Shown here: positions 1 to 6,599 of the stretch, in pieces
Layout of the letters: each line of letters begins with the position of its first letter
How positions within the stretch are numbered: position 1 is the first letter of the stretch
Assembly: GCA_035286745.1 (NCBI GenBank)
Contig: DATECU010000334.1
Span: 1 to 11,065 of the forward strand
Origin: DATECU01 sp035286745
GTDB taxonomy: Bacteria; Acidobacteriota; Vicinamibacteria; Fen-336
Length of the DNA stretch: 11,065 nucleotides
Direction: 5' to 3'
The notes under the pieces: model-generated
Told to the model about the DNA's origin: nothing
Seen by the model: the letters and a program-made list of their open reading frames with translations, nothing else
The model's database searches: none
Position numbers and translations under genes: made by a program

Positions 1-143
1 TCAGCGCATGCCTCTCCCTCTCGGCCTTGGGTATTCGCTCTCGGCGGAATCGCGCCGCCAGATCCAATGGGTAGGCACCTTGGTCCTCGCTCTCAACTCG
101 CCAGCCAGGGAGTGCGGCTCAACTGCGTCGCATTGGCGCCAGG

Positions 144-175
144 CTAGAAGCCGTCCTTGAAGATCATGTCGACCT
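144..175 (-). repeat. C-terminal tail motif copy 1 (VDMIFKDGF-stop)
   Basis: The end of RCC1-like gene A encodes VDMIFKDGF followed by TAG. The 30 nt from 175 to 146 match plus-strand positions 7996-8025 with one mismatch, and the same peptide ends gene B. From memory, the tail resembles the IFxDGFE-type motif near the C-termini of many secreted proteins in some Gram-negative bacteria. Here it stops right after GF. A sorting or anchoring role is only an inference. Confidence 0.8.
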
Positions 176-1850
176 GGCCCAGGTTGCTGAGGCCCCAGCA
201 GACGAACGTCCCCTCTGGTTTGGTGCCGCAGGTGTGGTAGGACCCGGCGGCCACCTGGGAGAAGGTCCCCCCCGGAGGCGTGCTCTGGCCATAGGCGTCG
301 TACCCCCAGCAGGCGAGGGTCCCATCCGTTCTTAGACCGCAGGTGTGATAGTCGCCGGCGCTGACCTGGGTGAAGGTACCGGCGGCAGGAGTGCTCTGGC
401 CATCGACGTTGTTCCCCCAGCAGGCGAGGGTCCCGTCGGTCTTCAACCCGCAAGCGTGAAGCCCACCCGCGGCGACCTGGGTGAAGGTGCCGGCCGGCGG
501 CGTGCTCTCGCCGTTGGCGTTGCTCCCCCAGCAGGCGAGCGTTCCGTCGGTCTTGATGCCGCAGCTGTGGGCGCCATTGGCGCTGACCTGGATGAAGGTG
601 CCGGGCGGAGGCGTGCTCTGACCGTTGAGGTTGGACCCCCAGCAGGCGGCGGCGCCTTGGGTCCTCACGCCGCAAGTGTGGGAGCCGCCCTTGGCGAGTT
701 GAACGAAGGTGCCGGCGGGAGGTGTGCTCTGGCCGTTGGCGTTGCTCCCCCAGCAGGCGAGCGCGCCTTCCGTCTTCAGACCGCAGGTGTGGTAGTAGCC
801 CGCCCCGACTTGGGTGAAGGTGCCGGCCGGCGGACTGCTCCGGCCGTCCGTGTTGTCCCCCCAGCAGGTGACCCTTCCGTCGAGCTGAAGCTGGCACGTG
901 TGCAAGTAGCCAGCCGTCATCAGCCGGCGGTTGTGCCGGCCCGCGGGAGGTGTGCTCTGGCCTGCCGAGTTGTACCCCCAGCAGACAAGTGCTCCATCCG
1001 TTCTCAGGCCGCAGGTGTGGCTGCCGCCGGCGGCTACCTGGATGAACGAGCCGGCAGGGGGCGAGCTCTGCCCTTGGACGTTGCGCCCCCAGCAGGCAAC
1101 CGTTCCGTCGAACCTGAGCCCGCAGGTGTGGGTGAAGCCCCCGGAGACCTGAAGGAAGGTGCCGGCGGCCGGCGTACTCTGGCCGTAGGCGTTGTCTCCC
1201 CAGCAGGCGAGCGTCCCGTCAGTCTTCAGGCCGCAGGTGTGGAGGTAGCCGCCTGAACCGAGCTGAGTGAAGGTCCCGCTTGGGGGCGTGCTCTGTCCGT
1301 TGCCGTCGGCTCCCCAGCAGGCAACTGACCCGTCCGTCCTCAGGCCGCAGGTATGGAAGGCGCCGGCGGCTAACTGGATGAACGAGCCGGCAGGCGGCGT
1401 ACTCTGGCCCGCGGAGTCGTCTCCCCAGCAGGCGAGAGTCCCCTCGGTCCTGAGTCCGCAGTTGTGCCGATTGCCACTGGCGAGTTGAGTGAACGAACCG
1501 GCAGGCGGCGTGCTCTGGCCGTAGTCGTTCTGCCCCCAGCAGGCCAGCGTTCCGTCCGTCTTCAGCCCGCAGGTGTGAAGCCAGCCAGCGACCTGAGCGA
1601 AGGTCCCGGCGGCCGGCGTACTTTGGCCGTAGGTGTTGTCTCCCCAGCAGGCGAGCGTCCCGTCCCAGCGGACAGCACAGGAGTGAGAAGCACCTGCCTG
1701 GAGACTCCCAAGCGCCGGACTGGGGCCGGCAGCGGGGGCCAGGGTGAGGCCCACGTCCTCAGCGGCCAGGACCCCCGCCGAGGCACCCATCGCCAGCCAG
1801 GCGACCACACACCTAACGATACCGTTCCGGCGACATGACGTGTCCAACAT
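144..1850 (-). CDS. Secreted RCC1-like repeat protein, copy A (14 repeats, 7 + 7)
   Basis: Predicted exported beta-propeller protein of 568 residues; its ligand or partner is unknown. Residues 1-30 form a signal peptide (RR and R near the N-terminus, a hydrophobic stretch, probable cleavage at VLA/AEDV). Fourteen repeats of 36-38 residues follow from about residue 47, each of the form GxxHTCGLKTDGTLACWG then GQSTPPAGTF. This is the short bacterial RCC1 repeat (RCC1_2 type), with two cysteines spaced C-x9-C in every unit. Repeat 8 opens with RRLMTAG (about residue 308), giving two sets of seven, the blade number of a canonical RCC1 propeller. The last residues are DMIFKDGF then TAG. I chose ATG at 1850 because it directly precedes the signal peptide and has GAGGG 5 nt upstream. 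An open frame continues upstream to 2063 but is only the antiparallel shadow of the neighbouring gene. It lies 14 nt behind paralogue B, so the two are probably co-transcribed. Fold assignment is firm; function is not known. Confidence 0.9.
   Translation of the reverse strand: MLDTSCRRNGIVRCVVAWLAMGASAGVLAAEDVGLTLAPAAGPSPALGSLQAGASHSCAVRWDGTLACWGDNTYGQSTPAAGTFAQVAGWLHTCGLKTDGTLACWGQNDYGQSTPPAGSFTQLASGNRHNCGLRTEGTLACWGDDSAGQSTPPAGSFIQLAAGAFHTCGLRTDGSVACWGADGNGQSTPPSGTFTQLGSGGYLHTCGLKTDGTLACWGDNAYGQSTPAAGTFLQVSGGFTHTCGLRFDGTVACWGRNVQGQSSPPAGSFIQVAAGGSHTCGLRTDGALVCWGYNSAGQSTPPAGRHNRRLMTAGYLHTCQLQLDGRVTCWGDNTDGRSSPPAGTFTQVGAGYYHTCGLKTEGALACWGSNANGQSTPPAGTFVQLAKGGSHTCGVRTQGAAACWGSNLNGQSTPPPGTFIQVSANGAHSCGIKTDGTLACWGSNANGESTPPAGTFTQVAAGGLHACGLKTDGTLACWGNNVDGQSTPAAGTFTQVSAGDYHTCGLRTDGTLACWGYDAYGQSTPPGGTFSQVAAGSYHTCGTKPEGTFVCWGLSNLGQVDMIFKDGF
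171..1712 (-). repeat. Tandem array of fourteen ~111-nt RCC1-like units (copy A)
   Basis: The coding sequence is built from fourteen imperfect units of 108-114 nt. Each encodes one C-x9-CWG repeat ending in a GQSTPPAGTF-like linker. On the plus strand the recurring landmarks are cagcaggcga (CWG codons), gccgcaggtgtg (HTCG codons) and gtgctctggcc (GQS codons). Units 1-7 run from about 1712 down to 933 and units 8-14 from 932 down to 171. Unit 1 (CAV in place of CGL) and unit 8 (QLQLDGR) carry position-specific variants that are shared with copy B. Confidence 0.92.
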
Positions 1851-1864
1851 GGCCACCCTCGTTC

Positions 1865-1891
1865 CTAGAACCCGTCCTTGAAGATCATGTC
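1865..1891 (-). repeat. C-terminal tail motif copy 2 (DMIFKDGF-stop)
   Basis: The final eight codons and the TAG of RCC1-like gene B. The nucleotide sequence from GACATGATC to the stop is identical to copy 1 except for GGG in place of GGC in the glycine codon. This is closer than most of the repeat units of the two genes are to each other. Confidence 0.8.
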
Positions 1892-3577
1892 GGACTGCCC
1901 CCAGTCGTCGTCTCCCCAGCACCGGAACGTGCCGTTGGACCTGATTCCGCAGGTGTGGGCCAGGCCGGCGGTGAGCTGAATGAACGTCCCGTCGGGAGGC
2001 GTGCTCTGGCCGTAGACGTTCCATCCCCAGCAGACAGGGACCCCGTCCGACCTGAGCCCACAACTATGGAGGTCACCCGCGGTCACCTGGGTGTAGGTTC
2101 CAGCCGGGGCCGAGCTCTGACCGTAGCTGTTGTCCCCAGCGCAGACGATCGTTCCGTCCGGGTTGATCTCACAGACGTGGGCCGAGCCAGCGGCGAGGTT
2201 GGTTGCGGTCGTTCCTGCCGCGCCGGGGTCCCCTCCCCAACAGACAACCAAGCCGTCCGCCCTTCGCCCGCAGGAGTAGTCGGGGCCAGCGTCGACCCTG
2301 ACGAACGTGCCCGAGGGCGGTGTGCTCTGGCCCAGGTGGTTCCATCCCCAACAGGCGACCGCGCCGGTGGCTCGCAGTGCGCAGTTGTGGTCGTGACCCG
2401 CGGCGATCTCCGTGAAGGTCCCGGCCGGCGGTGTGCCCTGGCCGACCGTGTCGCTTCCCCAGCAGGCGAGCGTCCCGTCCGATCGCAGGCCGCAGCCATG
2501 ATGGAGGCCTGCGGCAACAGCGGTGAAGGTGCCACCAGGAGGGGTGCTCTGACCCTCGATGTTTCGTCCCCAGCAGGCGATCCTCCCATCAAGCTGAAGC
2601 GCACAGGTGTGCGCTCCGCCTGCCGTCATCAGGCGGCGGCTGTAGCTTCCCGGCGGCGGCGTGGCCTGGCCCTCGGCGGAGCGACCCCAGCAGGCGACCA
2701 TGCCGCTGGTCTTGAGGCCGCAGGAGTGGGCGCCGCCCGCTGCGAGCAGCGTGAAGGTCCCCGCCAGCGGTGTGCTCTGGCCATTGTTGTTCGAGCCCCA
2801 GCAGGCGACCGTTCCATCCGTTCTGAGGCCACAGACATGGTCGGATCCCGCTGCGAGCACTGCGAAGATCCCCCCTGGCGGCGTGCTCTGACCGGAGTTG
2901 TTCCTACCCCAACAAGCGACGGTGCCGTCGAGGCTGAGCCCGCAGGTGTGGCCCCATCCCGCGGCGACCTGAGCAAACGTGCCCGCTGGCGGCGTGACCT
3001 GACCGAACTGGTTGTTCCCCCAGCAGGCAACGGTACCAGCCGTTCTCAGGCCACAGGTGTGAGCTCCGCCGGCCGTGACCTGGGTGAAGGTGCCTGCCAG
3101 TGGCGCGCTCTGACCCCAGGCGTTGTTCCCCCAGCAGGCGAGCGTTCCATCTGTCTTTAGCCCGCAGGAATGAAGGCCGCCGACGGTGACCTGAGTGAAC
3201 GTCCCACCCGGGGGCGTGCTCTGGCCGTAGTTGTTCGCCCCCCAACAGGCGATCGTCCCGTCGCTCTTGAGTCCGCACGTGTGCGCGCCGGGCTCCCCGG
3301 GCCAGTTGGCCGAGCCAAGCCCCAAGAAGGTCCCGGCCGGGGGCGCGCTTTGACCCGAGGAGTTGTCACCCCAGCAGGCGACGGTCCCGTCTGATTGGAC
3401 CGCGCAACTGTTGTAGGCGCCGGCCGCAAGGCTTCCCAGGGCGGGCCCGCGGCTGGCGGCTGGCGCCAACGCGAGACCCACGTCCTCGGCGGCCGGAGCC
3501 CCCGCTAGCGCGCCGAACACCAGTGCCACCAGCGCAGGCTCTGACCTGCGAACCCAACGGCCTCTCGACTCGATCAT
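1865..3577 (-). CDS. Secreted RCC1-like repeat protein, copy B (14 repeats, 7 + 7)
   Basis: Paralogue of the downstream RCC1-like gene; 570 residues. Residues 1-30 are a signal peptide (RGRWVRR basic region, hydrophobic core, probable cleavage at APA/AEDV). The mature start AEDVGLxLAPA matches copy A. Fourteen repeats run from residue 47, again split 7 + 7 by RRLMTAG (about residue 314), and the protein ends in DMIFKDGF. Every repeat keeps both cysteines (C-x9-C). Repeat 2 carries a six-residue insertion (NWPGEP region). Repeat 11 has lost the GQSTPP linker, and repeat 12 has CAG in place of CWG. ATG at 3577 is chosen because it directly precedes the signal peptide; the open frame upstream reads antisense through the flippase gene. 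No strong Shine-Dalgarno is visible, only a G-run about 5 nt upstream. It probably leads a two-gene transcript with copy A. The role of the protein is unknown; a secreted, disulfide-rich double propeller is the likeliest structure. Confidence 0.9.
   Translation of the reverse strand: MIESRGRWVRRSEPALVALVFGALAGAPAAEDVGLALAPAASRGPALGSLAAGAYNSCAVQSDGTVACWGDNSSGQSAPPAGTFLGLGSANWPGEPGAHTCGLKSDGTIACWGANNYGQSTPPGGTFTQVTVGGLHSCGLKTDGTLACWGNNAWGQSAPLAGTFTQVTAGGAHTCGLRTAGTVACWGNNQFGQVTPPAGTFAQVAAGWGHTCGLSLDGTVACWGRNNSGQSTPPGGIFAVLAAGSDHVCGLRTDGTVACWGSNNNGQSTPLAGTFTLLAAGGAHSCGLKTSGMVACWGRSAEGQATPPPGSYSRRLMTAGGAHTCALQLDGRIACWGRNIEGQSTPPGGTFTAVAAGLHHGCGLRSDGTLACWGSDTVGQGTPPAGTFTEIAAGHDHNCALRATGAVACWGWNHLGQSTPPSGTFVRVDAGPDYSCGRRADGLVVCWGGDPGAAGTTATNLAAGSAHVCEINPDGTIVCAGDNSYGQSSAPAGTYTQVTAGDLHSCGLRSDGVPVCWGWNVYGQSTPPDGTFIQLTAGLAHTCGIRSNGTFRCWGDDDWGQSDMIFKDGF
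1892..3439 (-). repeat. Tandem array of fourteen ~111-nt RCC1-like units (copy B)
   Basis: Fourteen imperfect coding units, mostly 111 nt, with the same landmarks as the array in copy A. Units 1-7 run from 3439 down to 2642 and units 8-14 from 2641 down to 1892. Unit 2 is longer (43 codons) and unit 11 is degenerate. Unit 8 has ALQLDGR, matching unit 8 of copy A better than its own neighbours, which points to duplication of a complete 14-unit gene. Confidence 0.9.
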
Positions 3578-3696
3578 GAACACCCCCGGGAAGTGCTCTC
3601 GCCAGTCCGTCCGCACTCTCCTCAGGGGTGAACGCGGAAGAAACGGCCGAGCGGGCTCACCCGGGCATGGGCCGGCCCGTCGGCGACTGGCGATGC
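3578..3696 (-). promoter_or_regulatory. Leader/upstream region of the RCC1-like pair, partly duplicated at 7901-7960
   Basis: The 119 nt between the flippase stop and RCC1-like gene B hold no gene. Read on the minus strand, 3660 to 3601 aligns without gaps to plus-strand 7901-7960 (33 of 60 positions by hand count). The alignment includes an exact TTCTTCCGCGTT block (3642-3631) and an exact GTGAGCC block (3660-3654). The block begins 65 nt before the ATG here and 74 nt before an ATG at the other site. I see no convincing -35/-10 pair, so whether this is a promoter, a leader or simply ancestral flank is open. Confidence 0.4.
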
Positions 3697-5208
3697 CTAT
3701 CCTTGGGGACGGATCGCGGCTCTGGCGAGCCGCCAGTCTTCGCCGGTGAGAGCGCGGGCAGCGCGCGCGAGCAGAAGGTACGCAACCACCAGCCCAGCGG
3801 CGCTGGACACGGCTTGAAGCGGACCGGCAAGCGGCGAAGCCCGCAGACCCAGCCCTCCCAGCGCGAAGACGAGAATCAGGGCAGCGGGGCGGGCCAGGGC
3901 CCGCCATACGCGCAGGGTGGGCAGCGAGCGGCGCGCGATGCGGCCCATCAACACCACCCCGGCCAGATAGGAGACCAGGGTGGCCAGGGCCGCCCCCTTG
4001 AGCGCCCAACGCGGGATCATCAGGAAGTTCAGCATCACGTTGAGGGCAGCCGTCGCCAGGTAACACCTCGACAGGGCTGCCGTGTTCTGGTCCACCACCA
4101 GGGCCACCTTCTGGAGGATCTGGATGAGGGTGAAGGCCGCCCAGCTCGCCACGATGAGGGGCAGGACGGTGGCGGCCTCGCCGTAGCGCGAGCCGGCCAG
4201 CACTCGAACCCCCCAGTCGGAAAGCAGGCAGGCGCCGGCAACGAAGAGGCCCAGGGCCACCAGCGTCAGACGCAGCGAGCGTTCGATGAACTGCCGCAGG
4301 CGCTCCGGACCCTGGGCCCAGAGCGCGGCGGCAGTCGGGAAGAGCACGAAGTTCAGGCCTCCCAAGACCAGCAGCACGATGGAGGCCAGCGAGTAGGCGA
4401 CGCCGTAGGTGCCGACGGTCGCCTGGCCGTGATAGTGGGCCAGGAACAGGTTGTCAAGGGCCTGCAGCACCCACTGGCTGACGCCGATGGGCAACGCGGG
4501 AAGGCCGATGGCGAGCGCCGAGGCGAGAAAGCCCCGGTCGAGGCCGCCCCGGCAGCCAAACTCCCTGAGGGTCCCGGCGATGGCGGCCAGAATGCCCACC
4601 CCGGTCATGGCCCCGGCGGCCCAGAGCACGCCGGCGGGGCCGAAGCCACGCCAAACGAGGAACACCCCGAGGAGCGCCCCACCGTAGTCCATCGCCAGGC
4701 TGAGGGCGTTGAACAGGCCGGCCTGTTGCCGCAGTTGCGGCACCACCAAGGCCAGGTCGCGCAGGGCGGTGGCTGCCAGCAGGAGGGCGAAGGGGGCAGC
4801 GTAGGGCTGAAGGGCTCCCAGCGGGGCGCCACCGACGCGGTAGACGCCGAGTGCAACCAGGGTCGATCCCAGGATCGCCAGCAAAGCAGAGAAGGCGATG
4901 GTGGTTCGGTAGCCGCGGGCCAGCACCTCCCGGTCCCGGATCTGCACCAGCTTGAGGCTCAGGCCGAGGTTGAGGCCCAGGATCAGAAGCGGCCCCAGCA
5001 GGCCGCAAACCGCGCCGGCCAGGGTGACGACACCCAGGCCAGCCGGCCCCAGGAGGCGCGCGTAGATCGGCACCACCAGGAAGCCCCTGGCCTTCAACAG
5101 GAGCTGCAGGAGGAAGCCGAGTAGAGTCCGGCGCAGGAGCAGGCCGGGCGTCACGCTGACAGCGAGGACGGCCTCGCGGGACTCCTCCGCAACAGGGGGT
5201 GTGGTCAA
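3697..5208 (-). CDS. Oligosaccharide/lipopolysaccharide flippase (Wzx-like, MOP superfamily)
   Basis: Predicted polytopic inner-membrane transporter of 503 residues, in the usual size range for Wzx and related polysaccharide exporters that flip lipid-linked glycans to the outer face. Hydrophobic segments fill almost the whole length from about residue 21 to 490. Family landmarks include an N-terminal RGFLVVPIYARLLGPAGLGV segment (41-60), typical of these proteins. An aspartate-led LDNLFLAHYHG followed by VGTYGVAYSL lies at 251-274. NVMLNFLMIP followed by KGAALATLVSY lies at 390-414. The start is taken as TTG at 5208; GTG at 5154 (residue 19) would also keep all membrane segments and cannot be excluded. 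It is divergent from the adjacent glycosyltransferase (74-bp gap) and lies 119 nt upstream of RCC1-like gene B on the same strand. Its substrate cannot be read from the sequence. Confidence 0.88.
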   Translation of the reverse strand: MTTPPVAEESREAVLAVSVTPGLLLRRTLLGFLLQLLLKARGFLVVPIYARLLGPAGLGVVTLAGAVCGLLGPLLILGLNLGLSLKLVQIRDREVLARGYRTTIAFSALLAILGSTLVALGVYRVGGAPLGALQPYAAPFALLLAATALRDLALVVPQLRQQAGLFNALSLAMDYGGALLGVFLVWRGFGPAGVLWAAGAMTGVGILAAIAGTLREFGCRGGLDRGFLASALAIGLPALPIGVSQWVLQALDNLFLAHYHGQATVGTYGVAYSLASIVLLVLGGLNFVLFPTAAALWAQGPERLRQFIERSLRLTLVALGLFVAGACLLSDWGVRVLAGSRYGEAATVLPLIVASWAAFTLIQILQKVALVVDQNTAALSRCYLATAALNVMLNFLMIPRWALKGAALATLVSYLAGVVLMGRIARRSLPTLRVWRALARPAALILVFALGGLGLRASPLAGPLQAVSSAAGLVVAYLLLARAARALTGEDWRLARAAIRPQG

Positions 5209-5264
5209 GCGCAGAACGGTGATCGTAGCAGATGCCAGCGCGCCGCCCGAGCGGCTGGCACCAC

Positions 5265-5270
5265 TATAAT
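5265..5270 (+). promoter_or_regulatory. Perfect TATAAT -10 box close to the glycosyltransferase start
   Basis: A consensus TATAAT lies 12 nt before the ATG at 5283 in otherwise very GC-rich DNA. Transcription starting the usual 6-8 nt downstream would leave a leader of only about 5-7 nt, so the message would be nearly leaderless. No Shine-Dalgarno precedes the ATG, which agrees with that reading. There is no good -35 hexamer at 16-18 nt spacing. On the opposite strand TGCTACGAT (5230-5222) resembles an extended -10 for the flippase, again only about 13 nt before its TTG. Confidence 0.5.
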
Positions 5271-5282
5271 CCCCGCGTTTCC

Positions 5283-6599
5283 ATGAGCGACGACGACGGG
5301 CCCGGTGAACGCGCTCTGCGGCAGGTCCTGGAGGCTCAGGACGACGCCAGGGATCAGGTCGCCTTCCGCAACAGCGCGGAAGGCCGGCTGAGGGTGATTG
5401 CCGTGGTCAGTCAGTTCTGGCCCCTGATCGGTGGGGCAGAGAACCAGGCGCGGCGGCTCGCCACCGAACTGGTGCGCCAGGGCCTCGAGCTGGAGGTGTG
5501 GACGGCCCGGCTCGATCGTCGCTGGCCGCGCTTTGAGGTGCTAGACGGCGTTACGGTACGCCGTCTGGGCTCGGCCTGGTCACTCTGGGGGCGGCTGCGC
5601 CGGCTGGCGCGCTACTCGTTCCTGCTCAGCCTCTTGGTGCGACTTCTTGGGCATCGGCGCCGCTACGACTTGGTCCACGTGCACCAGGTGCTCGACGCGG
5701 CCGCGGTGGCGGCGCTCGCCGGGCGGTTGGCGCGCCGGCCGGTCATCGCCCGCGTGTCCAGCACGGGTTCGACCAGCGACCTTGTGGTCTCCGGACGAGG
5801 TCTGGGGATCACGCGGTTTCTGGCCAGGCGCCTGCTGACGCGGATCGTGGCCGTGAACGCCCAGGCGGCAGCGGAGTGCCGGAGCTGGGGCTACCGCGCC
5901 GAACGCATCGTGTGTATCCCCAACGGGGTGACGGTGTCCCCGGTGAGCCCGTCTCGGGGCCACGACCAGGAGCCCGAGGTCCTGTACGTCGGCGGCTTGC
6001 GGCGGGAGAAGCACGTGGACCTTATCCTGGAGGCGTGGCGGGCCGCCAATTGCCCTGGCCGGCTGACCATCGTGGGGGATGGCCCGGAGGGCGAGCGACT
6101 GCGGCGGCTGGCAACAGCCGCCGACCCGCGGGTGCGCTTCCTCGGACAGGTGCCGGATGCGCGGTCTTTCTTCGAGAGAAGCGACATCTTCGTCCTGGCC
6201 TCCGATGCGGAAGGGATGTCCAACGCGCTCTTGGAGGCGATGGCCAGCGGGTGTGCCTGCCTGGCAACCTGGGTGGGCGGCAACACCGATGCTCTGGGGC
6301 CGGAGTGCGACGAGCCGCCGCTCGGGGGCTTCGCCCAGGGCGCGGCCGGACTGCTGGTCCGGGTCGGGGACGTGCCGGGGCTTGCCGCCGCGCTCAGCGC
6401 GCTCGCGTCGTCCTGGGAGTTGCGACGCTCCTTGGGAGAGGCCGCACGCCGGCGCTGCCTGGCTCGATTTCGGGTCGAGCAAGTCGCTGGCGCCTACCGA
6501 CTGCTGTACGGTACGCTGGTAGCCGACGGGTCGGCCCCCAGGGACCCAGGGCTGGAACCGCCCACCTCGGGACGAGCTCAAGATAGGCTTCCTCGGTAA
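5283..6599 (+). CDS. Glycosyltransferase family 4 protein, GT-B fold (first of two)
   Basis: Retaining glycosyltransferase of 438 residues, expected to transfer a sugar from a nucleotide-sugar donor to a growing surface glycan at the cytoplasmic face. An N-terminal Rossmann domain has the GGAE loop (50-53) after VIAVVSQFWPLI. The C-terminal donor domain has VLYVGGLRREKHVD (about 233-246), LTIVGDGPEGERL, and the EX7E motif EGMSNALLE (E310, E318). ATG at 5283 is preferred over an upstream in-frame ATG at 5232 because the longer form adds a non-conserved stretch running through the TATAAT box. Residues 1-35 are hydrophilic and precede the fold. A roughly 15-residue insertion (CDEPPLGGFAQ region) follows the motif corresponding to GGxPE. 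The 3' end overlaps the convergent second glycosyltransferase by 206 nt. Donor and acceptor are unknown. Confidence 0.88.
   Translation: MSDDDGPGERALRQVLEAQDDARDQVAFRNSAEGRLRVIAVVSQFWPLIGGAENQARRLATELVRQGLELEVWTARLDRRWPRFEVLDGVTVRRLGSAWSLWGRLRRLARYSFLLSLLVRLLGHRRRYDLVHVHQVLDAAAVAALAGRLARRPVIARVSSTGSTSDLVVSGRGLGITRFLARRLLTRIVAVNAQAAAECRSWGYRAERIVCIPNGVTVSPVSPSRGHDQEPEVLYVGGLRREKHVDLILEAWRAANCPGRLTIVGDGPEGERLRRLATAADPRVRFLGQVPDARSFFERSDIFVLASDAEGMSNALLEAMASGCACLATWVGGNTDALGPECDEPPLGGFAQGAAGLLVRVGDVPGLAAALSALASSWELRRSLGEAARRRCLARFRVEQVAGAYRLLYGTLVADGSAPRDPGLEPPTSGRAQDRLPR

Noticed and set aside
1..897. Long minus-strand open frame rich in Arg/His/Leu
   Set aside because: It is the out-of-frame shadow of RCC1-like gene A. 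Its pseudo-repeats follow the 111-nt period of the real gene, and it has no signal peptide or plausible composition.
1835..3160. 441-codon plus-strand open frame across RCC1-like gene B, and a similar one at 345-1256
   Set aside because: Both are antisense to the repeat arrays. The apparent protein repeats come from the DNA repeats being open in several frames at high GC.
144..3439. Regular 111-nt periodicity as a possible CRISPR or satellite array
   Set aside because: The period is an in-frame protein repeat with third-position variation and no spacer/repeat distinction.
3652..3679. GC-rich hairpins and the palindrome GGGCCGGCCC after the flippase stop as a terminator
   Set aside because: Stems of only 4-5 pairs, ordinary in DNA of this composition, and no clear U-run follows.
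3628..5124. 498-codon plus-strand open frame opposite the flippase
   Set aside because: Gln/Gly/Glu-rich composition without any domain, exactly antisense to a well-supported membrane protein.
5232..5282. Upstream ATG at 5232 as the start of the first glycosyltransferase
   Set aside because: It would translate through the TATAAT box and adds 17 residues unrelated to the family; ATG 5283 is a better fit.
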